A stretch of 49,976 nucleotides of DNA from Thermodesulfobacteriota bacterium (GCA_030017685.1 JASEHH010000012.1:1-49976), one strand, 5' to 3'; positions 15,499-23,538 are shown, counted from the first letter of the stretch. Translations and numbers: made by a program. The notes: generated by a model not told the origin, from the sequence alone.

Positions 15499-17073
15499 CT
15501 ATATTAGGGCAAAAATCAATATCCCTGCGAGGGCAAAGAAGAAGAAAGAGGTGAGGAGTTTGATGGTGGATGCTCTTCTCTGAAGAAAGAAGGAGAGTTG
15601 TTCCGAGGTCACTCCCCAGTAAACGATACCAAAGATGACGAGCAGAGGAAGAATATAAACGAGATTATAAAGAACGAGATAAAAAACCGCGCTTCCCCTG
15701 AGGGAAGGGATATGGGTGACCAAAAGAAGCGTGGGGAGATAGACCTGGCTTGTGCAGGTCGATTGCAAAAGGGTAACAATGAAACCGATCAAGACAGAAG
15801 CCAGCAGGAAACGAAACGCCTGACCTTCCTGAGCACCTTCCAGTTCAGCGCTTCTTGTCCGGATGATCCAATGAATCCTCTTTTTTAAAAAATCAGGAAC
15901 CTGGAGTTTTATTCTGGAGGGCTTTCCCTTCTTCAACTGGAGGTAGTCGTAGAAACTGAAAATGGCGAGGGAAAGGCTTAATAGAAAAGTGATCAGATAA
16001 ACGACACGGGAGAATAGGGGAAGGAAGGAGAAATGCTGGATGAACCCGAGGATTCCAATGCCCAGCAACAGGTGGGTCAAAAAGGCTGTTCCTGAAAAGC
16101 CCAATCCCACCATCAGGATCTGTTTTCGTCCCTGGCCGATCATAGTGAGATAGGAGATGAAGAAGACCAGGGTGGCCAGGGCACAGGGGTTGAGCCCTTC
16201 GATCAAGCCTGCGATGAGGATGGCCAAGGGCCCAAAAGATTTGAAACGCTCAACCATCGTCTCTTCGGCTTTTGTAATCTCTTCTTGTGTGGGTGATGGT
16301 GAGAGTGATGGTGATGGTTCGGACAATTTCCTATCACCAACACTAACACCATCACTGTATCTTTTGATCAATGACTCCACTCTGGACAAGACGATCTCCT
16401 CCGGCGGGAGGTAGTCGTTTCCGATGAAAATGGCCGGTGCAATCAACCTCTTTTCAGAGGGGAGTTGAAGCCGGTTTGAAAGAATTTCGTTGAGACGCTT
16501 GCCATCAGGGGTATTGAGATCGACCTCTTTAATATTCAGTTTAGGGTATCTTCCCAGGAGATATTTCAGCAGAGCGTTTGCCCGATCACATCTGGGGCAT
16601 CCCTTCTGGTGAAAATAGGTGAGATCGATTGAGACGACGCTTGTTCCGGATGCGGTCGAGGCAATGGCAGATGGAATTTCAATCGGCGGAGTAGGGATTC
16701 CACCTTTGGCCTGATATTCGAGAATAAGGGGGGTGAGTTTTTCCATTACCTCCCTCTCTCCGGAGAGGAGATGATTTCCGATGATGACCACTGGCAGTTC
16801 GTTCTCTTTTTTGCCGAATTGATTCTCTAATTTTGAGAGGGATTCGTAATAGACAGGATTTCCAAGATCAAAGGTTTTGATCTCAAGGAAAGGGTAGATG
16901 GGTTTAAGAGTGGGGAGATAGCCCTGAAGGATGGTCTGGCAGGGCTCGCAATCCTGAGCATAAAAAAAATAGATCTGATTGGAAGGGGAGGACGTTTGGG
17001 TGATCCCCTCTCCCCCAAATAAAAGAGCAAAAATGACAGAAAGGATGGATAGGGGATAGACTACTCTTTTCAC
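15499..17073 (-). CDS. CcdA/DsbD-type transmembrane electron carrier with two N-terminal thioredoxin-like domains
   Basis: This protein has a signal segment, a first thioredoxin/glutaredoxin-like domain with CEPC, a second with CPRC, and then a six-helix CcdA/DsbD-like membrane domain with cysteines in EGLNPCALATLVFF and QSTCTSQVY. Family members pass electrons from cytosolic thioredoxin to periplasmic thiol proteins. The natural partner is the thioredoxin fusion downstream (14549-15448). The frame is open to TTG 17100, but a near-consensus promoter (17080-17108) places the transcript start at the GTG at 17073, so I choose GTG 17073 (about 524 residues) as a leaderless start. Confidence 0.87.
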   Translation of the reverse strand: MKRVVYPLSILSVIFALLFGGEGITQTSSPSNQIYFFYAQDCEPCQTILQGYLPTLKPIYPFLEIKTFDLGNPVYYESLSKLENQFGKKENELPVVIIGNHLLSGEREVMEKLTPLILEYQAKGGIPTPPIEIPSAIASTASGTSVVSIDLTYFHQKGCPRCDRANALLKYLLGRYPKLNIKEVDLNTPDGKRLNEILSNRLQLPSEKRLIAPAIFIGNDYLPPEEIVLSRVESLIKRYSDGVSVGDRKLSEPSPSLSPSPTQEEITKAEETMVERFKSFGPLAILIAGLIEGLNPCALATLVFFISYLTMIGQGRKQILMVGLGFSGTAFLTHLLLGIGILGFIQHFSFLPLFSRVVYLITFLLSLSLAIFSFYDYLQLKKGKPSRIKLQVPDFLKKRIHWIIRTRSAELEGAQEGQAFRFLLASVLIGFIVTLLQSTCTSQVYLPTLLLVTHIPSLRGSAVFYLVLYNLVYILPLLVIFGIVYWGVTSEQLSFFLQRRASTIKLLTSFFFFALAGILIFALI

Positions 17074-17079
17074 ATCCAC

Positions 17080-17108
17080 ATTATACCAACAAGTGGCCAA
17101 AGTTTCAA
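17080..17108 (-). promoter_or_regulatory. Sigma-70 promoter of the CcdA-like redox operon
   Basis: Read on the minus strand: TTGAAA (17108-17103), a 17-bp spacer, TATAAT (17085-17080). The expected start site, 7 bases past the -10 box, is the G of GTG 17073, so the message would be leaderless. The -35 box lies 12 bp from the target duplication of the MITE at 17128. Confidence 0.75.
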
Positions 17109-17127
17109 AGACACAGACATAAGAATC

Positions 17128-17362
17128 GTAACCCCTCAGTTACGTTTACCGCAGTAGCCCAGGGGTCGGCGTGGCCCTTCCTCGCGTTTCAGAAGGCGGG
17201 TTGGTTGACAGGTGCGACAAAATAGGCTTCCAGCCTTGATTGGGATGGTAGGCTATGGATCATGGGAAGCTCTTGAATAAAGGTTTCCGCCGCTGAAACG
17301 CTGTGGGTGACCAGCCCGACCCCTGGGCAAAGGTTTGAGTGCGCTCATAACTGAGGGGTTAC
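17128..17362. mobile_element. 235-bp MITE with GTAA ends and 8-bp target duplication
   Basis: The element starts GTAACCCCTCAGTTA and ends with its inverse TAACTGAGGGGTTAC. Further inward, GCCCAGGGGTCGG and GCGTTTCAG also recur inverted, so the whole element folds into one long hairpin. The flanks are a perfect direct repeat TAAGAATC (17120-17127 and 17363-17370). GTAA termini with 8-bp duplications recall the IS66 family (inference). There is no coding frame of note. It is inserted between two divergent promoters. Confidence 0.85.
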
Positions 17363-17375
17363 TAAGAATCCTTCA

Positions 17376-17406
17376 TTGACAAATTATGACTTTTGGATTA
17401 TATGAT
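17376..17406 (+). promoter_or_regulatory. Promoter of the arsR operon
   Basis: TTGACA at 17376-17381 is followed by TATGAT at 17401-17406 (spacing 19) or TATATG at 17399 (spacing 17). The -10 region lies inside the palindromic operator at 17397-17422, as expected for ArsR-type repression. Confidence 0.65.
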
Positions 17407-17422
17407 TAATGAATCATATAAT
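17397..17422. promoter_or_regulatory. ArsR/SmtB-type operator palindrome
   Basis: The perfect inverted repeat ATTATATGATT (17397-17407) / AATCATATAAT (17412-17422) has a 4-bp centre. It overlaps the -10 region and start site of the arsR promoter. ArsR/SmtB repressors bind AT-rich 12-2-12-like palindromes of this kind, and its position argues for autoregulation. Confidence 0.8.
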
Positions 17423-17435
17423 CATGGAGGAGCTT

Positions 17436-17753
17436 ATGGAGGAAAGGGTTCTTGAAATGAAGGCTGAAGTTTTAAAGGCCCTTGCCCAGCCTACTCGCTT
17501 AAAAATCCTCGAATTTCTACGAAACGGGGAAAGATGCATCTGCGAGATCGTTCCGGCGATCAACGGTGAACAGTCCAATATCTCCCGCCATATTTCACTG
17601 ATGCAGAAAAGCCATCTCGTTTCCACCCGAAAAGATGGAGTGAAGGTAATGGTGAAGGTGAAGGACCCAAAGATCTTTGAGATCTTAGACAGTATCAGCA
17701 TCGTTTTGAAGAACCAAGTGAGCGAGCAGAGCAAACTGATGCGATCTCTGTGA
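17436..17753 (+). CDS. arsR: ArsR-family metalloregulator
   Basis: This is a winged-helix repressor of about 105 residues with the ArsR core LKALAQPTRLKILEFLRNG. The metal-site motif is ERCICEIV (ELxVC-like, two Cys), and the recognition helix is GEQSNISRHISLM. I choose ATG 17436, because GGAGG at 17426-17430 precedes it by 5 bp and earlier ATGs fall within the operator. The Cys-x-Cys pair in the DNA-binding helix is the classical As(III)/Sb(III) or Cd-type sensor. It heads an operon with a permease, a thioredoxin-like selenoprotein and acr3, so arsenite is the most likely inducer. Confidence 0.93.
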   Translation: MEERVLEMKAEVLKALAQPTRLKILEFLRNGERCICEIVPAINGEQSNISRHISLMQKSHLVSTRKDGVKVMVKVKDPKIFEILDSISIVLKNQVSEQSKLMRSL

Positions 17754-17763
17754 TCGGAAGGGA

Positions 17764-18801
17764 ATGGGAAGATTGTTAAGCCTTGTTCTCAATAGCGGAT
17801 TGGATGCGTTTCTGGATTATCTTTCGGCCCATGTGTTGACCTGTCTGGTGCCGGCATTTTTCATCGCCGGCGCCATCGGAGTTTTCGTCTCCCAGGCTTC
17901 TGTGCTGAAGTATTTTGGAGCACAAGCCAAGAGGATTTTATCCTACAGTGTGGCTTCTGTATCAGGGACCGTCCTTGCAGTCTGCTCCTGTACGGTGTTG
18001 CCCCTGTTCTCCGGAATTTATCAAAGGGGGGCAGGGATCGGACCAGCCACAGCCTTCCTTTATTCAGGCCCGGCCATCAACGTCCTCGCCATCGTCTATT
18101 CTGCGAGACTTTTAGGTCTTGATCTCGGGGCGGGAAGGGCGATTGGCGCCATCGTCTTTTCCGTCGTTATTGGTCTCATCATGGCTTTTCTCTTCCGTAA
18201 GGATGAAAAGGAAAAAATGGATCAATCCATGGCCCTTGGTATTCTGGAGGGGGGGAAGAAAGGCTATGTATTGCTTATCTATTTTGCCTCTCTGGTAGGA
18301 ATACTCATCTTTGCCTCGCAGAAGAGATGGATATTGACAGGAATTTCCTTTTTAGTTCTTTTTGTCGCTTTGAGGCTCTGGTATGACAAAGAAGAGATCA
18401 AAGAGTGGCTCTCGGCCACCTGGGGCTTCGTGAAGCTTATCACCCCCTGGCTTCTTCTTGGGGTGTTTGTGGCAGGGATGATTAAAGCCCTTATCCCGGA
18501 AACCCTAATTCAACAATGGTTAGGAGGTAATTCTCTCCGTTCCAATTTTATTGCTTCTGTTTTCGGAGCCCTCATGTACTTTGCTACACTGACAGAGGTC
18601 CCGATTATTAAGGCATTTCTTGATATGGGGATGGGCCGGGGACCAGCGCTGGCACTCCTTCTGGCAGGTCCTGCATTGAGTCTGCCCAGCATGATCGTCA
18701 TCATTCGGGTGATGGGACCGAAGAAGGCTTTCACCTATATCGCCCTGGTTGTCATCATGGCAACGATGACTGGGATGGGTTTTGGATACTACTTCTCATA
18801 G
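17764..18801 (+). CDS. Permease of the UPF0718/ArsP-like family
   Basis: This 345-residue protein has about eight to ten transmembrane helices in two repeats. The first half contains the Cys-rich segment AVCSCTVLPLFSGIY and the second half ATLTEVPIIKAF, matching the permease family DUF318/UPF0718. One branch (ArsP) exports trivalent organoarsenicals. ATG 17764 follows arsR by 10 bp. The C-terminal half is followed directly by a small thioredoxin-like gene, a widespread pairing. Substrate assignment to arsenic rests on the arsR and acr3 neighbours. Confidence 0.88.
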   Translation: MGRLLSLVLNSGLDAFLDYLSAHVLTCLVPAFFIAGAIGVFVSQASVLKYFGAQAKRILSYSVASVSGTVLAVCSCTVLPLFSGIYQRGAGIGPATAFLYSGPAINVLAIVYSARLLGLDLGAGRAIGAIVFSVVIGLIMAFLFRKDEKEKMDQSMALGILEGGKKGYVLLIYFASLVGILIFASQKRWILTGISFLVLFVALRLWYDKEEIKEWLSATWGFVKLITPWLLLGVFVAGMIKALIPETLIQQWLGGNSLRSNFIASVFGALMYFATLTEVPIIKAFLDMGMGRGPALALLLAGPALSLPSMIVIIRVMGPKKAFTYIALVVIMATMTGMGFGYYFS

Positions 18802-18812
18802 GAGGTGAAATG

Positions 18813-19052
18813 ATGAAAAAGATTGAAATCCTGGGAGTGGGCTGACCCAGGTGCAATCAGCTTGCGGAGCGAGCTAAAGATGCGGTGAAAGAATTGGGTA
18901 TTGAAGCAGAAGTAATTAAAGTCCAGGACATTAAAACCATCACCAACTACGGTGTCCTCGTCACTCCGGCCCTGGTAGTGGATGGAGTGGTAAAAGTTGC
19001 AGGAAAACTTCCAAAAGTGGAAGAAATCAAGGGGTGGATCAAATCACAATAG
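18813..19052 (+). CDS. Thioredoxin_3-type small redox protein with in-frame UGA (candidate selenocysteine)
   Basis: This 79-residue reading frame is interrupted by one TGA at 18843-18845, so it is easily missed. It reads MKKIEILGVG-U-PRCNQLAERAKDAV, then TPALVVDGVVKVAGKLP and KGWIKSQ. Family members (redox-active disulfide protein 2, TIGR00412-like) have CPKC at this place, so the TGA replaces the first active-site Cys and gives UPRC. GGAGGTG at 18801 precedes ATG 18813 by 7 bp; ATG 18810 is an alternative. Apart from the TGA, frame and conservation are intact. A fitting hairpin follows the TGA. It lies between the permease and acr3, probably as their thiol/selenol partner. A nonsense mutation is the alternative reading. 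Confidence 0.85.
18843..18875 (+). promoter_or_regulatory. Candidate bacterial SECIS element
   Basis: UGA is followed by 13 bases and then the hairpin AGCTTGC-GGA-GCGAGCT (18859-18875), seven pairs including one G-U. The apical loop begins 20 bases after the UGA and starts with G, matching the known bacterial SECIS rules (loop at about 16-37 bases with a G among the first loop bases). Confidence 0.7.
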
Positions 19053-19067
19053 AGGAGGACTTCAGGA

Positions 19068-20162
19068 ATGATTGAAGAGCAGATCACTAAAAAACTCTCT
19101 TTTCTGGATCGGTTTCTAACCTTGTGGATCTTTCTGGCAATGTTTGTGGGGGTGGGCTGGGGATATCTCTTCCCCGGCGTGGTCGATTTCTGGAATCAAT
19201 TTCAGGTGGATACGACCAATATACCCATCGCCATTGGGCTGATTCTGATGATGTATCCACCACTGGCCAAGGTGAGGTACGAGGAGATGGGGCAGGTCTT
19301 CCGGAATTATAAAGTCCTTACTCTCTCTTTAATCCAGAACTGGGTGATCGGCCCTATCCTTATGTTTCTTTTAGCGATCGCCTTTCTTTCTGGATATCAC
19401 GAGTATATGGTCGGATTGATTCTGATCGGACTGGCCCGTTGCATTGCCATGGTGATCGTATGGAATGACCTGGCCTCCGGAGACAGAGAATACTGTGCCG
19501 GGCTTGTGGCCTTCAATTCCATTTTCCAGGTTCTCTTCTTCTCCATCTATGCCTACATCTTCATCACCATCCTTCCGCCCTGGTTGGGGCTGAAAGGAAT
19601 GGCGGTCAAGATCACGATCGGTCAGATTGCGGAAAGCGTCTTCATCTATCTCGGAATTCCTTTTATTGCAGGAGTCCTCTCACGAATCATTGGTCTAAAG
19701 ACCAAAGGCAGGGAGTGGTACGAACAGAAATTCGTTCCTAAAATCAGCCCCATCACTTTGATTGCCCTTCTATTTACCATCCTGGTCATGTTCTCCCTTA
19801 AAGGTGAATATATTGTTCGGTTGCCCCTGGACGTGGTGCGGGTGGCGATTCCTTTGCTCATCTACTTCGTCCTTATGTTTCTCGTATCGTTTTACCTCTC
19901 GACAAAGGTGGGAGCAACTTATGAACAGTCCACTACGCTGAGTTTCACCGCAGCATCGAACAATTTCGAACTGGCCATCGCTGTGGCCGTGGCGGTCTTC
20001 GGAATCAACTCCGGCCAGGCATTTGCCGCAGTCATCGGGCCTCTGATGGAGGTTCCGGTCTTGATCAGTCTGGTCAATGTGGCGCTCTGGTTTAAAAGAA
20101 AACATTTTCCTTATGCCGTAGAGACGCCCGCAGGAGTCTGCCATGTCACCTGCAAACCATGA
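19068..20162 (+). CDS. acr3: Arsenite efflux transporter ACR3
   Basis: This 364-residue, ten-helix member of the BASS/ACR3 superfamily carries the conserved cysteine segment [16 protein letters not shown] that is essential in characterised ACR3 pumps, and [18 protein letters not shown] in the second half. It extrudes arsenite across the cytoplasmic membrane. It starts at ATG 19068 after GAGGAGGACTTCAGGA, 15 bp beyond the selenoprotein stop, as the last gene of the ars operon. The C-terminus ends CHVTCKP, with a Cys pair. No arsC is visible in the window, so arsenate reduction would need another locus. Confidence 0.95.
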   Translation: MIEEQITKKLSFLDRFLTLWIFLAMFVGVGWGYLFPGVVDFWNQFQVDTTNIPIAIGLILMMYPPLAKVRYEEMGQVFRNYKVLTLSLIQNWVIGPILMFLLAIAFLSGYHEYMVGLILIGLARCIAMVIVWNDLASGDREYCAGLVAFNSIFQVLFFSIYAYIFITILPPWLGLKGMAVKITIGQIAESVFIYLGIPFIAGVLSRIIGLKTKGREWYEQKFVPKISPITLIALLFTILVMFSLKGEYIVRLPLDVVRVAIPLLIYFVLMFLVSFYLSTKVGATYEQSTTLSFTAASNNFELAIAVAVAVFGINSGQAFAAVIGPLMEVPVLISLVNVALWFKRKHFPYAVETPAGVCHVTCKP

Positions 20163-20189
20163 CCAAAACCTTAGTGCCAGGCAACGGTA

Positions 20190-20257
20190 ATTCGGTATTG
20201 GCACTGTCCTGGCACCAAACCGAATGTGCCCCCAGACATTCCCCCTGCCCCATGGCA
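20190..20257. terminator. Hairpins between convergent acr3 and chrA
   Basis: A first stem pairs ATTCGGT-A-TTGG (20190-20201) with CCAAACCGAAT (20215-20225), with one bulge. A second pairs TGTGCC (20224-20229) with GGCACA (20251-20256). They lie between convergent genes where termination is expected, but there is no T-run, so they could equally be dispersed palindromes. Confidence 0.45.
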
Positions 20258-20268
20258 CATCGGACGAT

Positions 20269-21444
20269 CTACAATACAATCAAAGAGATTCCTGTCCCTA
20301 TTAGGACGACCCAGAGGATATCCGCCTTTTTTAGGAGAGCAATAAAAGCTCCGAGCGTGATAACGAGACGCGGTAGATCCCAGGGGATATTTGAGGCAAA
20401 GTGTATGGTGACAGTTAAGAGAAGTCCCACAAAAGAACATAGGATGCCAGTGAGAACCCTATTAAAATAAGGCGAGGTTCGCATTCTGTCAAAGTAAGGC
20501 ACAATGCCGATGACGATCATGAACGAAGGCAAAAACACACTGACCGTTGCGACAAGCCCTCCCAGAAAACCATGTAACAAGTAACCCATGAAGGTTGCCG
20601 TAATTACAATAGGCCCTGGAGTTACCTGCCCCATGGCAATTCCGTTCAAGAGGGTGGGACCATCCATCCATCGTCGAACCTCAACGACTTCGTGAAACAT
20701 AAGAGGGACAGAGGCAAAACCACCCCCAAAGGCAAACAGATCTATCCTGAACATGAGGGTGGCAAGGTCGAACAGCTTTCGGTCTAAAAAATAAAAGGCT
20801 GTAAACCCTATGGCTGTAACCAACACTATTAATAAAAGAGATTTTGGAGCATGTTCCTTTTTCATGGTACCCACTGCAGGAGAAAGAGGTTGTTTGTTAT
20901 AAAGGATCATTCCCAAGAAGGCAGAGATGATAATGACCAGGATGGGGTTAATCCTCAGCCCAAAGAGACCTGCGGCAATCAACACATTGATCACATTTTT
21001 CCAGCTCTTAATGGAGGTCCTGCCAAAGGATAAAGTGGCATTAGCGACAAGAGCAACAACGATGGCCTGAAGTCCATTAAATATTGAAACAACGGAGGGT
21101 AATGTATGCGTCCTTGCATAGAGGGCAGAAAGGATCATCATGAAAAGAAATGCAGGAAGTCCAAATCCAATGAAACTCGCGGCGGCGCCTCCTACTCCCC
21201 TTACCCTGAAGCCAATGTACGCGGACATTTGCATAGCCGTTGCACCCGGTATGGTCTGACATAAGGCAATACCATCGCGGGCAGTCTTTTCATCGAGCCA
21301 ATGCTTTTGATCCACAGCCATTTTACGAATGTAGGCAACCATTGCCGGGCCGCCAAATGCGGTAGCTCCCAGTCTTAAAAAAGATGTGAAGAGATGGGTC
21401 AGGGAAGGATGTTGTTCAACCTGTTGACACTCCGAGTCTTTCAT
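20269..21444 (-). CDS. chrA: Chromate transporter ChrA (two-domain)
   Basis: This 391-residue CHR superfamily protein has two homologous halves. Each has the family signature: LRLGATAFGGPAMVAYI at the N-terminus and DLFAFGGGFASVPLMF in the second half, together with LCQTIPGATAMQ and MGQVTPGPIVI. Long-chain ChrA proteins export chromate, though many homologues in anaerobes have untested substrates. ATG 21444 has a GGAGAGGG upstream. Together with the ars operon it makes a metal-resistance neighbourhood, though the two are convergent and independently expressed. Confidence 0.93.
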   Translation of the reverse strand: MKDSECQQVEQHPSLTHLFTSFLRLGATAFGGPAMVAYIRKMAVDQKHWLDEKTARDGIALCQTIPGATAMQMSAYIGFRVRGVGGAAASFIGFGLPAFLFMMILSALYARTHTLPSVVSIFNGLQAIVVALVANATLSFGRTSIKSWKNVINVLIAAGLFGLRINPILVIIISAFLGMILYNKQPLSPAVGTMKKEHAPKSLLLIVLVTAIGFTAFYFLDRKLFDLATLMFRIDLFAFGGGFASVPLMFHEVVEVRRWMDGPTLLNGIAMGQVTPGPIVITATFMGYLLHGFLGGLVATVSVFLPSFMIVIGIVPYFDRMRTSPYFNRVLTGILCSFVGLLLTVTIHFASNIPWDLPRLVITLGAFIALLKKADILWVVLIGTGISLIVL

Positions 21445-21504
21445 AAAGACCCTCTCCTGCCATAAGATGATGGGAGTCTTCTTCCCAATTGCTCTTACCT
21501 TCTC

Positions 21505-21879
21505 TTAATGGCTGCATCCCCCTTGATGGCCCTTACAGCAACCACTCATAGAAAGTTCCTGAAGCCTATTTTCCCTGAGTAATTGAAGATTCTCTTTCAC
21601 TGTTCGGGCGCCTGCCTCATAGACCCTTACCCCCATTGTATTTAACTTCATCAGGGCTCCTGGTCCAATTCCTCCGACCACCACAGCGCAAACCTCTTTC
21701 CCGCCTAGGGCTGAGACAGGTTCGCACATGCCATGGACGTGCTGAAGATCGCGATTTGGCACCGTCACCGTCTCTTTTGTCTCCGCATCGACAAGGATAA
21801 ATGCGGGTGCCGAGCCGAAATGATTGTAAACCTGGCTTTCAATACCTTCATCCTTTTGAACAGCAAAACCTACCTTCAT
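21505..21879 (-). CDS. NifX/NifB-like dinitrogenase iron-molybdenum cofactor family protein
   Basis: This 124-residue protein has the RNase-H-like NifX fold: VGFAVQKDEGIESQVYNHFGSAPAFILVD, then CAVVVGGIGPGALMKL and GVRVYEAGARTVKENL. The C-terminal tail CCKGHQGGCSH is Cys/His rich and may bind metal. The family members outside nif clusters are small metallocluster-binding proteins of unknown role. Its first 32 bp overlap the end of the DUF134 gene, a pairing seen widely in anaerobes, so the two are translationally coupled. Confidence 0.92.
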   Translation of the reverse strand: MKVGFAVQKDEGIESQVYNHFGSAPAFILVDAETKETVTVPNRDLQHVHGMCEPVSALGGKEVCAVVVGGIGPGALMKLNTMGVRVYEAGARTVKENLQLLRENRLQELSMSGCCKGHQGGCSH

Positions 21880-22177
21880 GACTTTCTCCTTTCTCTTTGA
21901 TATTAGTCTCGATTCTCAGCGCCTTCCCTTTGAGAAGGGCCTCGGCTACTTTGCGCCTGGCCTGGTCAAGAATTCGCCCGAATGTGGCTCGAGATATTTT
22001 CATCCTTTGCGCCGCATCCTCGTGGTAAAGTCCCTCGTAATCGGCAAGCCTTAGGACCTCCACTTCGTCCATGTGAAGAGATACCTCTTCAAGCTTAAAT
22101 AAAGGAATCCCTCTTGGCTTGAAATAATAAGCATTGGGCCTGCATCCCACAAACCGGCATTTTCTCGGTCTCGCCAT
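21848..22177 (-). CDS. DUF134/UPF0251 HTH protein
   Basis: This 109-residue putative regulator begins MARPRKCRFVGCRPNAYYFKP, typical of DUF134, with a Cys pair that could bind a cluster or metal, and a sigma-70 region 4-like HTH (YHEDAAQRMKISRATFGRIL). ATG 22177 lies 7 bases past the TATAAT box, so the transcript is predicted to be leaderless. A long palindrome over that promoter is the likely autoregulatory site. It is coupled to the NifX-like gene. Confidence 0.92.
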   Translation of the reverse strand: MARPRKCRFVGCRPNAYYFKPRGIPLFKLEEVSLHMDEVEVLRLADYEGLYHEDAAQRMKISRATFGRILDQARRKVAEALLKGKALRIETNIKEKGESHEGRFCCSKG

Positions 22178-22182
22178 AAAAC

Positions 22183-22212
22183 AATTATAAGCATATGCTC
22201 ATAATTTGTCAA
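22183..22212 (-). promoter_or_regulatory. Consensus promoter with palindromic operator for DUF134
   Basis: On the minus strand: TTGACA (22212-22207), a 17-bp spacer, TATAAT (22189-22184), an exact consensus match. Positions 22183-22206 form a 24-bp palindrome with a single mismatched pair, centred on GCATATGC. It covers the spacer and -10 box, so a bound dimer would block transcription. The start site coincides with the A of the ATG. Confidence 0.82.
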
Positions 22213-22550
22213 GGCTAGGGGATGTAATTGCAACTCAGACACTGGACTTTAGACGTTAGACATCAGACTCTTCCAATATATGAAATTAATTCTATATTTC
22301 ACTCTTTTGAAATTTTTTCGTATATGCCAGGAGTGCAAATTCCACGGCTATCTGCCAGTCCTTTATCTTTGTGTCATCCCTGGCTATTCCTACTCTTCAG
22401 TCTGACGTCTGCCCGCAGCGCCAGCGCTTGCGCGGCGTGAGGTCTATAGTCTTACTGTCTGAATCACAAGGATTGAAAAAAGGGGGACAAACTGCTTTTC
22501 AGGGTTTTGAGTTTTGCCAACGAGGAGAAAAAACGGCTTGTCCGACCTTT
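22213..22550. other. Intergenic stretch without a recognised gene
   Basis: No supported gene is seen. The stretch holds short reiterations related to TTAGACGTTAGACATCAGAC (about 22250-22270) and CAGTCTGACGTCTG (about 22398), which look like low-complexity intergenic repeat tracts, plus GCGCCAGCGCTTGCGCGGC near 22420. Confidence 0.5.
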
Positions 22551-23459
22551 TCAGGCGATCAGGTCGGGCCTGGGAATTTCGAATTCGCAGGGCACTCCGG
22601 TCTGGCAGAGGCCACAGGCAGGGGGAGGGTTCTGTAAACCATAGCCCTGGCGTTTTGCTTTTAATGGCTCGGAATTGATGTATTCGTTGCATCTATCCTT
22701 ATCATGACCCTCTTCTGTGATGGCTCCGGCAGGACATCTCGGGATGCACTTCCCGCATTTTTCGTTCCGGAAGAGAAGGCAGTTCTCTTTATGGTGGCCG
22801 TACTTTCTCTCGCTCGGGGTCAGCTTCAGAAGGGTGACGACACTTCCTATTCGGACGGCCATCCCTTTCGGGGTGATGAGGCCATCGTTGAGGCTGAAAG
22901 TTCCAAGACCACAGGTGTAGGCCACATGACGCTCTGACCATGGAGAAGCCCAGCCCACCTTTTCATCCCGGAAGTATCGAAACGTGGGCATCAGGAGAGG
23001 GGCGACCGCCACAAAACCTAAATCCTCCAGAAATCCCACGACATGTCTTCGCAAAGCGCCATTGCAGACCTCGCCGAAATCCCTTGTGTAGGCCCAGAGT
23101 TTGGAAGGAAATTTTTCTTCTTTGCGATTGCTTTTCCGGGTGTCCTCGGCTGTGGGCAATATCCATGAAATGACGCTAAGCTGCTCGTACTCGGGGAGAA
23201 GAAGTTCTCTCCCCTTCTCCTTTAAGGCAGCAGCGATGATCTCTCTCGGGGTAAGGTGGAATGAACCGATAATGCTCTTATACTCAAAGAACAGAGGATC
23301 CGTTCCCGAGGCAAATCCGACCAGAGGCTCTTCCCAGTAAACGCCATTATCCAGTTGGGTTCTCCGGTTCTGGTTATTCTCATTCAAGAAATTTTTAATA
23401 AGCTGTTCGAGGACCTCATTTGGATTTTTTAGAAAGACAACCTTTTCCTCTTTTGTCAT
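22551..23459 (-). CDS. QueG-like (epoxyqueuosine reductase family) 4Fe-4S protein
   Basis: This 302-residue protein has a cobalamin-binding reductase-like N-terminal and middle region (SVISWILPTAEDTRKSNR, RHVVGFLEDLGFVAVAP, RHVAYTCGLGTFSLNDGLITPKG) and a C-terminal ferredoxin-like part with CGKCIPRCPAGAI and further cysteines (CGLCQTGVPCEF). The second cluster is partly degenerate. The proteins resemble QueG but lack its HEAT C-terminus. Such short members in anaerobes are annotated as epoxyqueuosine reductase-like and probably act on other substrates, perhaps reductive dehalogenase-like chemistry. It precedes nifU on the complementary strand. Confidence 0.82.
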   Translation of the reverse strand: MTKEEKVVFLKNPNEVLEQLIKNFLNENNQNRRTQLDNGVYWEEPLVGFASGTDPLFFEYKSIIGSFHLTPREIIAAALKEKGRELLLPEYEQLSVISWILPTAEDTRKSNRKEEKFPSKLWAYTRDFGEVCNGALRRHVVGFLEDLGFVAVAPLLMPTFRYFRDEKVGWASPWSERHVAYTCGLGTFSLNDGLITPKGMAVRIGSVVTLLKLTPSERKYGHHKENCLLFRNEKCGKCIPRCPAGAITEEGHDKDRCNEYINSEPLKAKRQGYGLQNPPPACGLCQTGVPCEFEIPRPDLIA

Positions 23460-23538
23460 CGTTTTCTCCTTGTCTTGTTATCCTGGACTCCTGATAACCT
23501 GGTATCCTGGTACCCTGACCTCCTGATACCCTTTGAGG

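Noticed and set aside
21505-22177. NifX-like and DUF134 genes as evidence of nitrogen fixation
   Set aside because: The NifX-like family occurs widely outside nif clusters, and no nifHDK is in the window.
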